Part shown: piece after piece, positions 48,101-56,100 of the stretch | Numbering within the stretch: position 1 is the first letter of the stretch | How the letters are laid out: the number at the start of each line of letters is the position of its first letter | Origin: Opisthorchis felineus | Taxonomy: Eukaryota > Platyhelminthes > Trematoda > Opisthorchiida > Opisthorchiidae | Direction of reading: 5' to 3' | DNA: 64,000 nucleotides | Assembly (NCBI GenBank): GCA_004794785.1 | Contig: SJOL01001977.1 | Span: forward strand, 19,213-83,212 | The notes under the pieces: generated by a model | What the model was told of the DNA's origin: nothing | Seen by the model: the letters and a program-made list of their open reading frames with translations, nothing else | The model's database searches: none | Translations under genes and position numbers: made by a program

Positions 48101-50538
48101 ATCACGGGTCTACTATCCCCGGGAAACGACCAGTACAGTCAACCGTCAGATTTTTTTCTCAGTAAGTGAACTATGTACGGTGAAACCACTTTACAATGAC
48201 CACTGACAGAACCGACTGGAAACGGTCACTCCACAAGAGTGTACGCCGAAGACAATACTACAACATGCCCATTCTAGTATAAAAATGTTCTTTCGTCAAC
48301 CTCGTAGAAGAAACTGTGTAGTTAGTGACATGTAAATTTTACTCTAGCTGATGATGCCAGAAGTAAGGAATTTCAGTCAGAAATTTGACCAGGCCGACCG
48401 GTTCGGACGGGCGGTCGATGTTTTAAATGCTTTTTCCCGCTAAAATTTTCGACAGAATTGGTTTATCGCAGAAGACTCTGGGTCTACTGGGGCAAAATGA
48501 ACCAATCATCGGATCTACCTCTATGTTGACAAGCATCAGTGATACCTCAATTGGGACTCGGGCGCACGATCCCATGGTCTGAACAAGCTAGCATAGGCTA
48601 AATTGTCTCTTTACAACAATACAGATATCCATAGTTAAAAGAATTAAGCTGGCACAAAAGCGTACAGCACAACACTTTTTTTTAAAGGGAATGACCATTT
48701 CCACTAGGTAACGGAAACCGCAGGCGATAAAAAACAGCAATTCGGATTATACGGTGCTGGATATTGTTTGTTCGTAATCAACTATACCATACCCTTTCCA
48801 GGTAATTACTGAAAAACTCGTCTGCGCTGCCTAGCCTTGGAATGTGGAATTTGTTTCTTAGCATACACTACTCTACGAATGTTTCATCGTAAACTGCTTG
48901 AGGCTGCGTTATTCAGACACGCTGCTTCCAAACTGAAAACTGTCATTTTCAACCTGAAACTTAGATATCCTGAAAGCCAAATTACCTGTGAACTTGGGAA
49001 GTCCATGAGATTCCGTGCCGTGTGCACAATTCTCATCACCTTGACGGTGACGAGGATGTCGAAAATCAGTCATTGCCGGGCAACTAGCCTTTGTTACCTA
49101 AAGAATGTCATACCATATAGAGAATAAAGTAATGTTGCAAGAAATAGTGCTGGTCTACCGAAAATACCGAGGCGTTTACACTCCCAGGTACTCACTCAAG
49201 CAGTCTCGATAGAAACTGACAGAAAGAATATCATATCTGGTAACGTCTCTAGCTAATCGCAGAGTGGATTTCGTGGGACCTGTCTTGGAATACGAACAGT
49301 ACCTAGACCTGTGGTTTCCTTCACGTCCATCTGCCAACTTATGCGTGCAACTGATAAGGCATGTGCCGAATGCAGTGAAAATAACCTCTGTATGTTAAAC
49401 TCTCTTAAAGAAACACTAATTCAATTTGGGCTGACCTCCGTTCTGGCCCCATATTTTCAAAGCAATCAAATTTTTCAATTCTTCTGCTAGCGGAACAACT
49501 CAAGCCAGCGCGATGGGGCAATCGCACAGCCATCGATTGATATTCCGAACTTTCTGGATCAAGGTAACCCTACAAAAGTAACTGGTCAACTCGCTATGGT
49601 GTCCCTGTCACGCAACAATCCAAGAAATTCATTAACACGTCACATATCTGTGAATCCAACAGAACAGAGTCTCCCACTGTGGAGCGGTTTGGCATACCCT
49701 ATGGTTCGCCCATGTAAACCTATGCTTGCGACCGCTGCTGAGAGAACAGGCCGCCAAAGGAGCCACACACCCAGTGCGTGCCGTCAGAACGGAATACAAA
49801 CAGCTCCCGACAGTACGCTCCTAAATGAACGAAACCCAATCACCAGACAGCGCTTCGGTGTCAGACATACGACATATTTCGATCGAAAAGCAGAAGCCAG
49901 AGAAATCATAGGAGAACTACTGATTAAACCGATCCTGGCAAACACTGGTTTCGATAGAATAAGCGACCAACATCAAACGGTAAATGGTACGCATTTCAGG
50001 ATGAGTAACAACTCAGCGCTTACCGGTGATACCCGGCGGGACGAACGCTATCGACTGGGTAAACATTCTGCTCCGGTGAAAGGTAAACAAACTCGCGGAT
50101 GCAAAATTCGCTTACATTTCTCTCAAACTCAGGTAAAACTTAATTTTCGACCACCGAGGAGTAAATAGGGGAATCCGTGACCATGTAGACGCAAAACAGC
50201 GGACAGTTGTAACGGAGACTTCGTCCCGTCAGCGATGCCAATCCTTGTTGAAAAACCAAGAAGCACCGTGCCTCTCGGCTTTTCAGCAGGACGAAATCTG
50301 CATAAAAATCCCCAAATCTCTCCAAACTACCAATAGCTTATCAAGCAATCCAAATAACGAACACGGGAGCACACGAGATAGTCGACGAGATTTCATTCGT
50401 GTCATAACACGGTATGGAAAACAGCTGCATGAAAAGCCGTCAGACAAGCATCGCAGCAAATTCACCAGAATCCATCACGGGCGGAGGATCTGTGGCCTCC
50501 TTGGGGCCTGGCTTATTCTCGGAGGGATTGCAGACTAG
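15154..50538 (+). CDS. TTLL6: TTLL6/TTLL13-like tubulin polyglutamylase, 15 exons (whole gene model)
   Basis: Enzyme of the tubulin-tyrosine-ligase-like family that adds glutamate side chains to tubulin tails, typically on axonemal microtubules. Spliced exons: 15154-15171, 15212-15449, 15491-15563, 15604-15644, 19078-19196, 21691-21821, 24810-24966, 28527-28814, 31466-31636, 33461-33642, 38134-38319, 42149-42600, 48052-48161, 49491-50132, 50287-50538. All junctions use GT-AG and keep phase, giving about 1019 residues. The TTL domain spans roughly residues 110-450. The ATP-grasp motif [10 protein letters not shown] is near 226, DGYKFDMR near 264, CFEILGFDI near 392 and LEVNHSPSF near 411, so the catalytic core looks intact. 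Similarity to vertebrate TTLL6 (recalled, not searched) runs on through the [10 protein letters not shown] segment after the core. The first ATG follows an in-frame stop at 15127. Exons 1-2 and the last three exons are inferred from phase and splice sites only. TTLL13 or another polyglutamylase orthologue is possible, so the symbol is a family-level call. Confidence 0.85.
15172..15211 (+). other. Micro-intron 1 (40 nt)
   Basis: Begins GTAAGAGG, ends CTATAG. Removing it joins MADTTY in phase 0 to the Ser-rich exon. Confidence 0.5.
15212..15449 (+). CDS. TTLL6: TTLL exon 2, Ser-rich and acidic N-terminal leader
   Basis: Codes for a variable leader with a run of eight serines, then acidic stretches ([15 protein letters not shown]). 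The in-frame stop just before 15212 supports an acceptor there. The GTAAGG donor at 15450 leaves phase 1. Family leaders are poorly conserved, so support is reading frame, splice signals and composition. Confidence 0.65.
15450..15490 (+). other. Micro-intron 2 (41 nt)
   Basis: Begins GTAAGG, ends TAAAAG, with an in-frame stop inside. Its removal links GVIT to SKLADDD. Confidence 0.7.
15491..15563 (+). CDS. TTLL6: TTLL exon 3, lysine-rich segment before the TTL domain
   Basis: Reads [10 protein letters not shown] then SSKKKKKKR, the basic run that precedes the TTL domain in TTLL6/13 proteins. It enters in phase 1 and leaves in phase 2 at a GTTTGC donor at 15564. Without removal of the next 40 nt the frame would not reach the conserved [10 protein letters not shown]. 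Confidence 0.75.
15564..15603 (+). other. Micro-intron 3 (40 nt)
   Basis: Begins GTTTGC, ends ACTACAG. Its removal is required to join the lysine run to the conserved [10 protein letters not shown] in frame, so this one is the best supported of the three. Confidence 0.8.
15604..15644 (+). CDS. TTLL6: TTLL exon 4, start of the TTL domain
   Basis: A 41-nt exon reading [13 protein letters not shown]. It matches the family signature INLTNCKYESVRR and continues into exon 5. The donor is GTAAGT at 15645 and the outgoing phase is 1. Confidence 0.85.
17569..17586. repeat. CAT trinucleotide repeat
   Basis: About six CAT units in TTLL intron 4. Confidence 0.8.
17927..18208 (+). mobile_element. Probable Ty3/Gypsy-like integrase C-terminal fragment
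   Basis: A 93-codon frame in TTLL intron 4. The end [20 protein letters not shown] then [13 protein letters not shown] resembles the integrase tail pattern (G-V---KR---Y-V-ME-G-----RN-RHL) of Gypsy-type elements. No LTRs or other domains were found adjacent. Confidence 0.45.
19078..19196 (+). CDS. TTLL6: TTLL exon 5
   Basis: Forty codons, [13 protein letters not shown] to MKTWQ, including [10 protein letters not shown], a hallmark of TTLL4/6/13-type enzymes. The acceptor is TTTCAG and the donor GTAAGT, phase 1 to 0. Confidence 0.92.
21691..21821 (+). CDS. TTLL6: TTLL exon 6
   Basis: Reads [23 protein letters not shown] and YPKTWSLPA, the family block KINHFPGM(T)[15 protein letters not shown]. 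The acceptor is CCTTCAG and the donor GTGAGT, phase 0 to 2. Confidence 0.93.
23349..23383. repeat. Two 15-bp direct repeats in an AT-rich tract
   Basis: ATTATTTGAATATTA occurs at 23349-23363 and again at 23369-23383, separated by TATAT. In TTLL intron 6. Confidence 0.85.
24810..24966 (+). CDS. TTLL6: TTLL exon 7, ATP-binding loop
   Basis: Contains [17 protein letters not shown], the nucleotide-binding lysine and glycine-rich loop of the ATP-grasp fold, then MICQVYISK. The donor is GTAAGC, phase 2 to 0. Confidence 0.94.
28527..28814 (+). CDS. TTLL6: TTLL exon 8, catalytic core
   Basis: Ninety-six codons. [15 protein letters not shown] and LTSCDPLR, then [11 protein letters not shown] and TTLNRWF, follow the TTLL6 order without gaps. 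The Lys/Asp/Arg of the ATP-grasp site (KFDMR) and the HLTNY motif are intact. Bounded by TTCCAG and GTAAGC, phase 0 to 0. Confidence 0.95.
29096..29870 (+). mobile_element. RTE-type LINE, 3' end of reverse transcriptase plus 3' UTR
   Basis: Well-preserved tail: [99 protein letters not shown]. The last frame, 29274-29633, is open to its natural end. Two TGA codons (after RHL and after TWSV) disable the upstream part. It is followed by a 3' UTR-like stretch ending in a GATGATG-rich tract. It sits in TTLL intron 8, in gene orientation. Confidence 0.85.
31466..31636 (+). CDS. TTLL6: TTLL exon 9, metal-binding Asp and Glu
   Basis: Fifty-seven codons: [43 protein letters not shown]. It carries the Asp of GFDI and the Glu of LLEVNHSPSF that coordinate metal in this family. 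The latter motif is split exactly at the exon junction. Bounded by CCACAG and GTAAGT. Confidence 0.95.
33461..33642 (+). CDS. TTLL6: TTLL exon 10, end of the catalytic domain
   Basis: Starts with [14 protein letters not shown], giving the metal-binding Asn, then a basic helical segment ([16 protein letters not shown]) matching the TTLL6 linker after the core. Phase 0 to 2, donor GTAAGC. Confidence 0.93.
38134..38319 (+). CDS. TTLL6: TTLL exon 11
   Basis: Reads [39 protein letters not shown]. It aligns with the ERYEDSHLGKYRRIYPG and REECARQQLEE region downstream of the TTLL6 core, so the post-catalytic region is conserved too. Phase 2 to 2, donor GTAAGT. Confidence 0.88.
39886..40107 (-). mobile_element. 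Possible LINE reverse transcriptase fragment
   Basis: Minus frame containing [16 protein letters not shown], similar to the C-LSP-LFN-V-- motif that precedes the polymerase active site in LINE enzymes. Context before it ([16 protein letters not shown]) fits loosely. It is short and isolated, so only a weak call. Confidence 0.35.
41130..41460 (+). mobile_element. Second, shorter copy of the same RTE 3' end
   Basis: Parallels the 29.6-29.87 kb segment step by step: GACCCCCCACTGCACTTGGC, then a CTGTC---CAGACTG--TGA block, GAGTGCTTGGAGGTGCATGT (versus GAGTCTGGACGTGTAGGCAC), the CCCTC--CTTGCCTTCAC block and the terminal TGATGATGATGACG tract. The coding part is unreadable. Consistent with a 5'-truncated insertion in TTLL intron 11. 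Confidence 0.65.
42149..42600 (+). CDS. TTLL6: TTLL exon 12, coiled tail segment
   Basis: Starts [17 protein letters not shown], continuing the TTLL6 helix, then a proline- and basic-rich linker. A second conserved patch, [17 protein letters not shown] followed by [10 protein letters not shown], resembles EEEELERMKALLQRETLIRSLGIVEQL of TTLL6. I end it at the GTAAGC donor at 42601. Reading through would instead give 24 more codons and a stop at 42672, which would be an alternative short C-terminus. Confidence 0.8.
42823..42849. repeat. AT dinucleotide microsatellite
   Basis: About 13 AT units in TTLL intron 12, 220 bp after exon 12. Likely length-polymorphic. Confidence 0.9.
44536..44820 (+). 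mobile_element. Ty3/Gypsy-like reverse transcriptase/RNase H junction fragment
   Basis: Frame reading [35 protein letters not shown] and [20 protein letters not shown]. It matches L-SD-LL-HYNPKLPI-V-AD-S-YGIGAV and ASRSLT-AE--Y-QIEKEGLA of Gypsy RNase H. The catalytic Asp of AD is kept but the Gly-rich turn is lost. It lies in TTLL intron 12. Confidence 0.6.
48052..48161 (+). CDS. TTLL6: TTLL exon 13 (tail, phase-inferred)
   Basis: Placed by an acceptor after TTTCAG and a GTAAGT donor. The only frame that fits phase 1 in and phase 0 out reads [21 protein letters not shown]. No family similarity is visible here, but the phases match both neighbours. Confidence 0.55.
49491..50132 (+). CDS. TTLL6: TTLL exon 14 (long variable tail)
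   Basis: A 214-codon open frame bounded by a pyrimidine-rich acceptor (CTTCTGCTAG) and the donor CAG/GTAAAA, phase 0 to 0. Composition is polar and basic ([50 protein letters not shown]). It resembles the disordered tails of polyglutamylases, which bind microtubules. Failing the splice at 50133, the frame would end at a TAG at 50166. Confidence 0.6.
50287..50538 (+). CDS. TTLL6: TTLL exon 15, putative terminal exon
   Basis: Follows a good acceptor (GGCTTTTCAG) in the required phase 0 and runs 83 codons to TAG at 50536. Start [18 protein letters not shown], later [12 protein letters not shown] competing frame at 50414-50614 looks equally protein-like, and a further coding-like segment lies at 51729-51871. 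The true 3' end may therefore differ. Confidence 0.4.
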   Translation, partial: QDEICIKIPKSLQTTNSLSSNPNNEHGSTRDSRRDFIRVITRYGKQLHEKPSDKHRSKFTRIHHGRRICGLLGAWLILGGIAD

Positions 50539-52573
50539 ATCATGGTTGACGGGCAACGAAGTCAGGGGTTATTCAGGAGAGCAATCGCTTTCTTCAAAAA
50601 AACAAGCCTACTAAAACTAGAGGGAACTGGCTTAATACAACTCATCCATTCAATACTACATTTAGGAGCCTAGTTCTATCTCATTGCATAAAGCAGATAA
50701 GCATCAGTAGTAGACTGCATCCGATGGTGAAGATGATGACTTAATTACCTAACATCATCTCGCTTCAACGTAAACAAACTTGCATCCGAAAAGTTCTGTT
50801 ACCATTGTGCAACGGCGAGTGACTAAGACAAACAGCACCTTTCGAACACCCGAAATGTGTGAAGTGAATCCTCAGTTCCAGAAGAAAATTCCACTTTGAG
50901 GGAATTGTAGACTAGCGCTGGACAATAATATGATTGAGTGAGGTTCCGTTAGCCATACAGTTTTTATTTCCAGAAAGCACGGCGTTTTTTTAAGATATCC
51001 AGAGAGAAATCTTGGTGACTGCAGTTGAAGAACGTTTGCAACCAAATTGCACGGCTCAACGAATAAGCTAACAGCTTTCTTGGTGCTTCACTGGGAATTC
51101 AAAGAACGCTCGATGTCAAGTTAGGAGGCCCTGAACGGAGGAATGAAAGACCTGTGGTTTAGTGCCGAAAGTCGAATGCCTGTCGACACCTTAACCCCAT
51201 GTCGAACGAACTTTGAACTTCTATCTAGACACTAGGATTTCTACCGGGACACCGGGGTTTTGACAATCTTAAGCATCGAAACATATTGTGAAAAATACCG
51301 GGGTGTCGTCTTAAAAAAGGTGATCACCCAACAGATAAGCTTTGAAAGAGCAAACCCCTATCAACTTCAATCAGTTTTCCCAAAGGACGATTTCCATGCA
51401 TTGATTGTCTGCATTCAGTGCAAGTAGTTGAACAACAATACGATGAACGCTCCTGGGCCTCAAAAAAAGTTCATAGACTTCCGCGAATTGAAAAAAATTG
51501 ATAGCTACTTATGAATATTTGCGGATCTGTTCATGAACCTCGCGTCACCTCTGTAGCTGTCCTTCAACATCGCTTATGTGGTACAGATCGGGTATAGAAA
51601 CAGTTTCGCTATGAGAGTCAATATTGCATATGAAGTTGACAAACTACTAGGGAGCTGGATTAACCAAAACCCCACAATTAATGACTGTCAACAATAATCA
51701 GGTTTTGAAAGGATTATTTTCCTTTCAGGTTCTTCAAACTGGAGAGCGAAAGAAAAGTGTCGAGAGATATCAGGATCTACCATCCCACGCTTCACAGAGA
51801 CGCGGCTTCATGCTTCTCCAAAGGAAAGTAAAAACCCACCGTCGCCACGGCGACACCAGGCAACCGAGTGACTTCTTCATTCCAAACAGAACGATTCCTA
51901 ATGCGCCGCCTAAAGTGGGAGTTATCCACTTATTCAGATTGTTTACCTCAATCGTTGTATGACTCTTTTGCATAAAAAAGATTGACGGGCTGAACCGAAG
52001 CTGAAAAGTGCTGCACAGAACTCAAAAATAAATTTGACGCTCTGAGTTGAACCACGAGAGCTTCTGTTTTGACTTGACTGGAATGACATAAAATAGAAGG
52101 ATAACTTTTAGGAAATCAGGGAGAGGCCTATTCGGGCACCAATAAGTTTACAGAAGGGATAAGCCGTTTCTGGATCAGAAGGAACGTGGATAGAACCAAT
52201 GGGCATCCGTACAGTAAAGTTTACATCACCAAACATGATGATGGCTAAACAAAATAGTGAACCACGACAGGGTCTGACAACAATCACCATACGTTTTCAA
52301 GCTTGCACTACTAATTGTATGGCTATCAGTTGAAAATATCAAGGCAAATGGATCGTACGGATTTTTTTGTTTACGAAAATCACTCAATCCTATGAGCCTC
52401 GCAGAAGAGAATAAGAGCAGTCTTGGGTATTACTACACATTCTGATTTCGACTGTCCAGAGTCGGAGAGAAAATACAATCGTATCGTGATCATAGGTTCA
52501 TCTATTCACAGAAGCCAAGAGGGAATGTACAGAGAGAAAAAGATTGGCATAGGAAGGAGCGGTATGAACCAGA
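50539..52573. other. Convergent intergenic region between TTLL and HEATR1-like genes
   Basis: Both genes end here, so 3' UTRs and poly(A) sites of opposite strands are expected. An AATAAA-type hexamer on the plus strand occurs near 52025. No clear minus-strand signal was found. The candidate exon at 51729 lies within. Confidence 0.5.
51729..51871 (+). CDS. Candidate alternative last exon of the TTLL gene
   Basis: After a strong acceptor (TTTTCCTTTCAG), the phase-1 frame reads SSNWRAKEKCREISG, then TRLHASPKESKNPPSPRRH, to a TGA at 51869. The composition resembles the TTLL tail. No phase-1 donor was identified in the preceding exon, so membership is uncertain. It could also be an untranslated exon or chance. 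Confidence 0.25.
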
Positions 52574-53178
52574 TCAAACAGACTCATTCCGAGACGTAAA
52601 CCCACTTTGTTCCAGTTCGGCAAAGAGTTTGTTAGCGGCAGTCTCAACCTCTGGCCGATCGTCCTCTAGTGCTTCAGAAAGAGCGGTCAGTGCATCAGAT
52701 ACCAGACAATGGGCCGTAGACATTCCCGTTTCATCGCCACTGGACAAACGATCAAACATTCGTTTTAGGAGACGGACTGCAGATAGCCTAACAGACCAAT
52801 GGACGCCTTGAGTGATGCGATGTGCCAAAGCAGAGCCCAGAGGACGTAATAGGGCTTCATCACCAGAAATGGAGTCTACTAAAGCGTCTAGGGCCTGCGT
52901 AAGCTGTGAGTCGGTGATAGCTGGTGACTTTACCACCTCCTCAGCATCCTCTAGACGCGTAATGTCCAACAACGAAATGAACGCCGAGGGGAGTTCCAGC
53001 ACTGACACACCACCAGAACCGACATCCAAGGAGTTTGTGTTTTCCACCTCTACGATCAACCACCTACGTAGACAACCGACGGCGGACAGTGCAGCTTCGA
53101 GCCCTTCAGCGGGAACTCCACGGGCTAAACGTCCAACACAGGACTTCAGATGGAGCCTTTCACCTAGTCTACGGAAGC
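52574..53178 (-). CDS. HEATR1: HEATR1-like terminal exon with stop codon
   Basis: 200 codons to the stop at 52574-52576, entering in phase 1 after a CTGCACAG acceptor. Central [18 protein letters not shown], then [18 protein letters not shown] and the C-terminal [20 protein letters not shown]. These match the final HEATR1 repeats (SPKVRFAALITVL, ELMEDECEEVE). The tail is a few residues longer than the human tail. Confidence 0.88.
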
Positions 53179-56100
53179 CTGTGCAGAGTGAGGGGTAAAG
53201 GAAGTCTAGTTAGACAGATGTGCGGATAATAATAACAAACAGTTAATAATCGTTCAGCTGTAACACCATTTCGGTGCCTAGCTGCCATGACACCAGAAGG
53301 AATCACGGGGGATGGGATACTGCCAGGTTGCCCAAGCCTAGATAGGAGGAGTCGAGATGCAGAGGTCGGGTTCGAACCACGGACCTTCCGGTTAGTAAAT
53401 TCACGCTCTTACCACTGAGTCATTGGATATATTTACGTGCGTCCAACCCGGAAACTGTACTGGTGATAGACCTATTTATAGGGATTTGTCCCAGATCCAA
53501 CCGATCCGTCCGAGTCCAGTCTAGATTTTTGTGTAACGTCTGGCAATAGTGTGAAACATCAGATCCTACTCTATTATTACTGAGGGTACATTGCGTAAGT
53601 ATTAACCTACACCTAGACCGCCGTGATGGAACAGTCTGTGGGTTCATTGTATGAATATTCAGACAAAGGCCTTCATCCAAATTCAAGATACCAACGGGAT
53701 ATCAAGATGTGAGTCACTGGGCAACGTGGACAAAGTCCGCATTGTACATTCAACGAGTACGAGGGGTAGCGAAGCGATTTCCGCGTAAGAAGCAAAGTTA
53801 TCTCATGCTAAAAACCAGAGCATCAGACGCGATGTGAACACCTATAGATAGCGAGCTGAATGTTCCTTCATGCTGAGAAAACAAGAGAACAGCGAGGAGA
53901 ACAGCCCCGCGTTCAACGGCAAATTTACAGTGAGCTATAACATGGGAGTTGGTTGTATGTGTCGGATGGACCCAAACATTTAAAAACTGCAGTTTGATGA
54001 CGGAAATGACTTAGAACAGATCTGAAAATTCGCGACGATAAGCATCGTACAGGGTCTTTGAAACAGTAGCGACAAAAATGAATTCACCATCTGAGAATCA
54101 TTCTGTTTAGTTTTCACTGGATACTTTATCCAACGGTGAAATAGCACTCAGAGGGAAGACAAACCCGTACGAACATTGTAGCATTCGTGGTCTAGGTGTT
54201 AACCTACAGAGTTAGCACTCAATAAGCGATGGAAATAACCACTACGAACATGCTAACGGTTACGTGCCGCAACAATGGTGACGGTACGGGTGTGTGGACG
54301 ACTACACTTCTAGTCCCCTAAGGCCTATGCCTAAGAACTGATAATGACCGAAAGGCTCACAGACGTAATTCACTGTTGAACGTAAGGGGCTAGTGACTTA
54401 CTCTTGCGGTTGTGACCCGACAGAATGTGGAAGGTTAAAACAAGGTAGTCCACAAGGCTGATTTGTTTGCTAAGCTCCGAGAATTCTTCAGTTGCGATGC
54501 GATCTGAAAGGCTGAAAATGGTAAGGGGCTCATGTAGATATCGCCGAGGGTTTTGAAGGTACAAAGCAAGACGGTACGATAAATCAGTAAGATGAAGTGA
54601 AAAATGATGAAGGAACATCAACAGAACTTACTCTGTGACAACGTGGTACAGAAGTGAAAGTCTATCGAGGATTTTGCATACATAGGCCTCACCAAAGGAT
54701 GGCTTTTTGCTGGCGTTTGTCACCCATTCGATGAGTAACGTACAAAGTCGCAGACGAGTTTCACCTGGCACTGCTGACAGAAGTGATGCCAAGGCACGAT
54801 GCAACGCAGAATGCAATGATGGCTGATTGGTGCGTGAGAGACGTGCCGCAACCCGCAGTGTAGATACCATTGTGTCACGAAGAAGCTCAGGTTGGGTTAC
54901 AGAGAGCTGCAACATTTCTTCAGTCAGTTGTGCTTTAGTTGAGTGAATCACGTTTGAGGTCGTAGAGGGCTTGGCAGATTCAGCCAAATCTCCTAAGAAG
55001 ATGAAACATCCTTGTAGGACAGCCTGAAGGATACACAGAGAGAAAGGATGAGTTGGTATGTGTGTCCAGTGAGTTAAGAATTAATAAACTGCGATTGAAC
55101 TTGGCAAACAACTTACTGCATTCGAAGTAGCCAGGGCGGAGGCGATAACGCGTTGCAGAATAGGCAATAAATTGATGATATCCGTGACATACCGGAGTAG
55201 GTGGCTGTAAAAAAAATGAAATAACCAAAACCCATTGGTAGAAGAACGCTCGTTCAGAGTGGAAAAAAGCAAAGTTAGATTCACATGGAACGTGAAACAC
55301 AATAAGTACACATACGAGTGATCAACTAGCCATGCCACGGGCTGGCTGGACTATAATACATATTGGAAGATTATCAAGAAACCGATGATTATCAGGAGTG
55401 CGCAACCAACATACCACGTGCACCTCCGACTTCTGTTCACACACCGCAACATCCATCAACTGATTAATTACCAGCTGCATAAGCTGGGACACATTCCATA
55501 TGCTTGATGTTTCACAAAACGGGCTTTCTTAAGACAAATATTGCAAGTCAGGTCTTGGCAATAAATTAGGTGGATAGTGGACGAGTTCAGCAGCGCTCAG
55601 CTAATAGGCATCTACTCTACCAACCACCCAATGCGTCACAAACCAAGTTGAAGATACCGCAATGTCTCAGGACGGCGGAAGAATTTTCTCTAGGAGCCAT
55701 AGGATCAGAGCTGACGAAACAGCCAAACAAGGTAGGCGTATAGTAGCCAACAATATCGCAGAGTGGATATTTTGACTTTGCGGCTCATAAGCCAAGGCAG
55801 CAGAATACATTCTGCAAGTGGTCTTCTAGAAAGTAAATGATACCTATTTCGAAATTCCGATGTGGACACCTTTTCCCTGACCAGAGAAACTGGGAAACCA
55901 CTAGTTTTTACAAGTGCTAAGTAATGCGTCATCCAAAATTTTCCTATTCCCGTTGTTAGTTTGCCTAATTCACTGCACAGCAACTGACTCCCACAATAAG
56001 ATAGAACAGCCCCTTATAGATTGCTTGGTACAAAGGGCAGTCGTTTGCGGCCGAATCATGTATATGGAACCGATTTCAGAGAACGCAAGTCAGGATCTAG

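Larger units (their letters stand above)
42601..49490 (+). other. TTLL introns 12-13
   Basis: Introns of about 5.5 and 1.3 kb flanking exon 13. They contain the AT microsatellite and the Gypsy RNase H fragment. Coding-like plus frames at 46454-46660 and 46817-47014 could be skipped or alternative tail exons, but they do not fit the phase. Confidence 0.5.
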
